Shown here in pieces: positions 61,908 through 64,000 of a stretch of 64,000 nt of DNA. Source of the DNA: an uncultured Poribacteria bacterium. Lineage in GTDB: Bacteria > Poribacteria > WGA-4E > WGA-3G. The notes under the pieces are model-generated. The model worked only from the letters and a program-made list of their open reading frames with translations, searched no databases and was not told the DNA's origin. The position numbers and the translations under genes are program-made. Position 1 is the first letter of the stretch, and each line of letters starts with the position of its first letter. The stretch is taken from positions 2,768,217 to 2,832,216 of the forward strand of contig OX639992.1 of NCBI GenBank assembly GCA_951828515.1, in the 5' to 3' direction.

Positions 61908-62312
61908 ATGAAATGGACAATATCCGTCATAACGCTGACCGTGGTGTTGGGGTGTGGCGGACAGATACGGCAACTCGCCATGGAAACCATGGAGAATGCT
62001 CAGGTAGCCCTCACTTCTGCCAACGCGATGGGGGCACAGGAGGCTGCCGATATCCCGCTACGCACCGCTCAAGAGATGCTTGTCACGGCTGAAAACGCAA
62101 TGAATGCTGGGGATGTAGAGCAGGCATATCGACTCGCACTCCGCGCGTATCTTCACGCACGAATCGCAACTGAAATCGCCATCGCAATTCGTGAGGAAGC
62201 AAACGCTCAAGAGGTACAGGCGCAGCTCACACTCGCCGAGCAGAATGTTGACGAAGTGCTCCAGAGACTTGAGACGATGAAAACTGAACTTGAGGCGTTA
62301 CAGAAATTCTGA
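61908..62312 (+). CDS. DUF4398-like lipoprotein
   Basis: 134 residues. Signal with lipobox VVLGC (Cys16). The mature part is Ala/Glu-rich helical (AQVALTSANAMGAQEAADIP, AQEMLVTAENAMNAGDVEQA, then YRLALRAYLHARIATEIA), characteristic of DUF4398 proteins that often precede OmpA-family proteins. A coiled coil ends the protein. Likely a periplasmic structural partner of the protein encoded next. Confidence 0.75.
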   Translation: MKWTISVITLTVVLGCGGQIRQLAMETMENAQVALTSANAMGAQEAADIPLRTAQEMLVTAENAMNAGDVEQAYRLALRAYLHARIATEIAIAIREEANAQEVQAQLTLAEQNVDEVLQRLETMKTELEALQKF

Positions 62313-62443
62313 GGAAAGCAAGTGCTATAACCGTAGACCCAGACCCGGTAGGAGCGGTTTCCTAACCGCTCTGGAGAGGCTGTGTAACAATTCACGCAAT
62401 CTTGGAATATACATTGAACGCGGTCAATTGTCACCGAGAACCC

Positions 62444-62470
62444 TCTTAACCGATAACCGACAACTATAAA
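62444..62470. repeat. GTTATCGG-family repeat fragment
   Basis: CTTAACCGATAACCGACAAC matches words of the 19592-19705 repeat right before the next lipoprotein gene's start. A GGAGCGG...CCGCTC hairpin at about 62343-62372 precedes it. No promoter match was found in this 160-bp gap. Confidence 0.6.
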
Positions 62471-62471
62471 C

Positions 62472-64000
62472 ATGAAATATTACGGATTTCTACTTTTAGT
62501 TACATGCTTTATCGCATCCGGATGCACCGTACCAGAGATTGATGAAGTCATGCTCGCGACACAACTCCAAGACGCGCAGCAGGCGATCAATAATGCGGCG
62601 GCGTTGGATGCTGAACCTGTGGTACCGGAAGAATACGGGCGTGCAGTGAAACTTCTGAATTTCGCTCGGAACTCGCAAGAAAAAGGGGATATCCCCCAAA
62701 GTGCTGAATTCGCATATCAGGCGGAATTAGTCGCACAGATCGCCGGCGCAAAAGCCCGGCAGCACCACGCTCGGCAAAATGCTGTTACCGTCCGGGAACA
62801 GATATACCAACAAATTATAAAGGCACATGAACACGAACTCGAAATCGCGCGTATCCGTGAGGCAATCCTTGAGGAGCGGCTCGCCCGTGCGATGAGCTCT
62901 CGCGACAAGGGACAACAGCAGACAGAACAACTTTCAACAGAAATCACACATTTAAAAACATCGTTGCGTCAAGCAGAACTTCGCCTCTCACTCACAGGTG
63001 TAGAATCGCTCGTTAACATTTCAAAATATACCTATCCAACGATCGAAGCAACTGCGGACTATGAACGCGCCCAAGCATCAATCGCTTCAATAACTAACCT
63101 CATTGAACAAGAGGCATTCGTCGAAGCGGAGACTGCTATCTCGAAAGCACAGAGGTTGGTTGACAACCTTTACCAATTGGCGCAGAGAAACCAGAAGGCG
63201 GAGGCAGAAGCCAGAACCATCGCACACATCTCTATTGCGAAAGCAGAAGTAATCATCCAGCGTGCACAGCACCTCAACGCCAGCCAGCACGCACCGCAGC
63301 AGTTTCAAGAGGCAACTGGACAGTTGAAACGTGCAAGACAGGAGTTAGCCACCAATCGCTACGAACAAGCACAACAATTTGCGCAGCGAGCACAACATAC
63401 CGCCGACGAGGCAGTCATGATGGCAGAAGCGGCAGAATTTAGACAACGCGCACAGAGAGAATTAGATCGGCAGGAAGCGGAAGCACAACAAGCGGTTGAT
63501 ACCTTAAACAGGAAACTCACGGCACAAGCAAAGACACAAGTTCCGCAGTTAGAGGCGCGGCTCTATGAACTTGCCACTGCGGCTTATGCAAAGGCAAAAA
63601 CCGCATTCGTAAACAAGGAATATGAGGTGGCTGTCAAAACTTCCGCTGAGGGCAGCGATTATCTGGAACGCGCCATTGCAAACGCACAACAGATAACGTC
63701 GGCGAAGTCAGATTTACTAAAAGCAGCAAGGCAAATCCCTAAAGCCTCCGTTATAGAGCTGGAGAATAGTGTCCTCATCCGGATCAGAGGTAACGCGTTT
63801 GCCTATGGCAGCACGCAACTTCAAAAAGTATTTTCCCCGACGTTTGAGCAGCTCGCAAGGGTCTTACGTAGAGATGGTTTCAGTCGTTACCCTGTCCGAA
63901 TTGAGGTACACACGAGTGCCTTGGGAAATGCGAACGTCAATCGAAATGTAAGTATGGGGCGAGCAGACACAATCAAGAGATCCCTTGTTGAAGAACGTGT
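62472..64000 (+). CDS. DUF4398/OmpA-like lipoprotein, cut by window end
   Basis: Starts MKYYGFLLLVTCFIASGC, a lipoprotein signal with Cys18, and continues for at least 509 codons beyond the window edge. DUF4398-like helices at about 30-110 (LDAEPVVPEEYGRAVKLLNF, SAEFAYQAELVAQIAGAKAR) lead into long Ala/Gln/Glu-rich coiled coils (about 115-430). The final part resembles the OmpA C-terminal peptidoglycan-binding fold: VLIRIRGNAFAYGSTQLQKV, IEVHTSALGNANVNRNVSMG and RADTIKRSL. Anchors the outer membrane to the cell wall. Too short a tail remains to confirm the domain's end. Confidence 0.8.
   Translation, partial: MKYYGFLLLVTCFIASGCTVPEIDEVMLATQLQDAQQAINNAAALDAEPVVPEEYGRAVKLLNFARNSQEKGDIPQSAEFAYQAELVAQIAGAKARQHHARQNAVTVREQIYQQIIKAHEHELEIARIREAILEERLARAMSSRDKGQQQTEQLSTEITHLKTSLRQAELRLSLTGVESLVNISKYTYPTIEATADYERAQASIASITNLIEQEAFVEAETAISKAQRLVDNLYQLAQRNQKAEAEARTIAHISIAKAEVIIQRAQHLNASQHAPQQFQEATGQLKRARQELATNRYEQAQQFAQRAQHTADEAVMMAEAAEFRQRAQRELDRQEAEAQQAVDTLNRKLTAQAKTQVPQLEARLYELATAAYAKAKTAFVNKEYEVAVKTSAEGSDYLERAIANAQQITSAKSDLLKAARQIPKASVIELENSVLIRIRGNAFAYGSTQLQKVFSPTFEQLARVLRRDGFSRYPVRIEVHTSALGNANVNRNVSMGRADTIKRSLVEER

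Overview
The window looks like a chromosomal segment of a Gram-negative-type bacterium from an uncultured lineage. Signs of two membranes are lipoproteins, TolC-type outer-membrane proteins, predicted beta-barrels and a DUF4398/OmpA-like envelope protein. Gene content fits Candidatus Poribacteria or a related marine or sponge-associated lineage best: a phytanoyl-CoA dioxygenase, several Gfo/Idh/MocA oxidoreductases with a sugar isomerase, a DUF6785-like membrane protein, a Uma2 nuclease, many nucleotidyltransferase genes, and many short palindromic intergenic repeats. This taxonomic call is inference from gene content; there is no rRNA marker in the window.

Layout. 1-1145 is gene-free, with a 57-bp direct repeat and a solitary IS200/IS605-type end. 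1146-10898 (minus strand) is a compact cassette: RmuC, a small basic protein, two ParB-type proteins, a winged-helix-like protein, a beta-CASP metallo-beta-lactamase RNase, a GrpE-like protein and a large Hsp70 with a helical-repeat tail. 11033-11496 is a decayed ADP-ribosylglycohydrolase. 11997-23378 (plus strand) is a copper/silver-type efflux operon: Cys-rich secreted protein, beta-barrel protein interrupted by an in-frame TGA, YHS-like protein, two TolC proteins, CusB-like adaptor and CusA-like RND pump. Heavy-metal-binding CPxHP modules occur in both the adaptor and the pump. 23578-26892 holds three secreted proteins (barrel, FMN-binding-like, double VWA). 26934-28380 is an apparently intact TnpB-only IS605-type element.

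28385-40647 (minus strand) holds a secreted terpene-cyclase-fold repeat protein, a zinc alcohol dehydrogenase, a CoxE-like VWA protein, three paralogous nucleotidyltransferase-HepT-like fusions, a Uma2 nuclease, a DUF6785-like membrane protein, an orphan E1-alpha dehydrogenase subunit, an HMCES/YedK protein and an SDR. 40668-41489 is an IscB relic: 5' and 3' coding ends remain, the nuclease core is deleted, and an omega-RNA-like region lies upstream. 41732-46940 is small-molecule and sugar metabolism. 47112-52024 is a sulfur block: sulfite/nitrite reductase fused to a TusA domain, a VapBC-like toxin-antitoxin pair, a conserved unknown and a MoeB/ThiF-type adenylyltransferase. 52066-55578 holds an SDR fragment, an aminotransferase, a TIGR01777 epimerase and a HAD hydrolase. 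55877-59082 is a two-component pair whose regulator has the receiver-PglZ architecture of PorX. 59301-61694 is rng-rplU-rpmA, followed by two DUF4398-like lipoprotein genes, the last running off the window.

The most notable points are the TGA at what looks like a conserved cysteine (CPA-TGA-SNP) in the metal-operon barrel gene, metal-binding modules in two parts of one efflux complex, the PorX/PorY-like pair in a lineage that does not look like Bacteroidetes, the two RNA-guided-nuclease loci (one intact TnpB, one IscB relic), and the Hsp70/GrpE-like/beta-CASP/ParB cassette.
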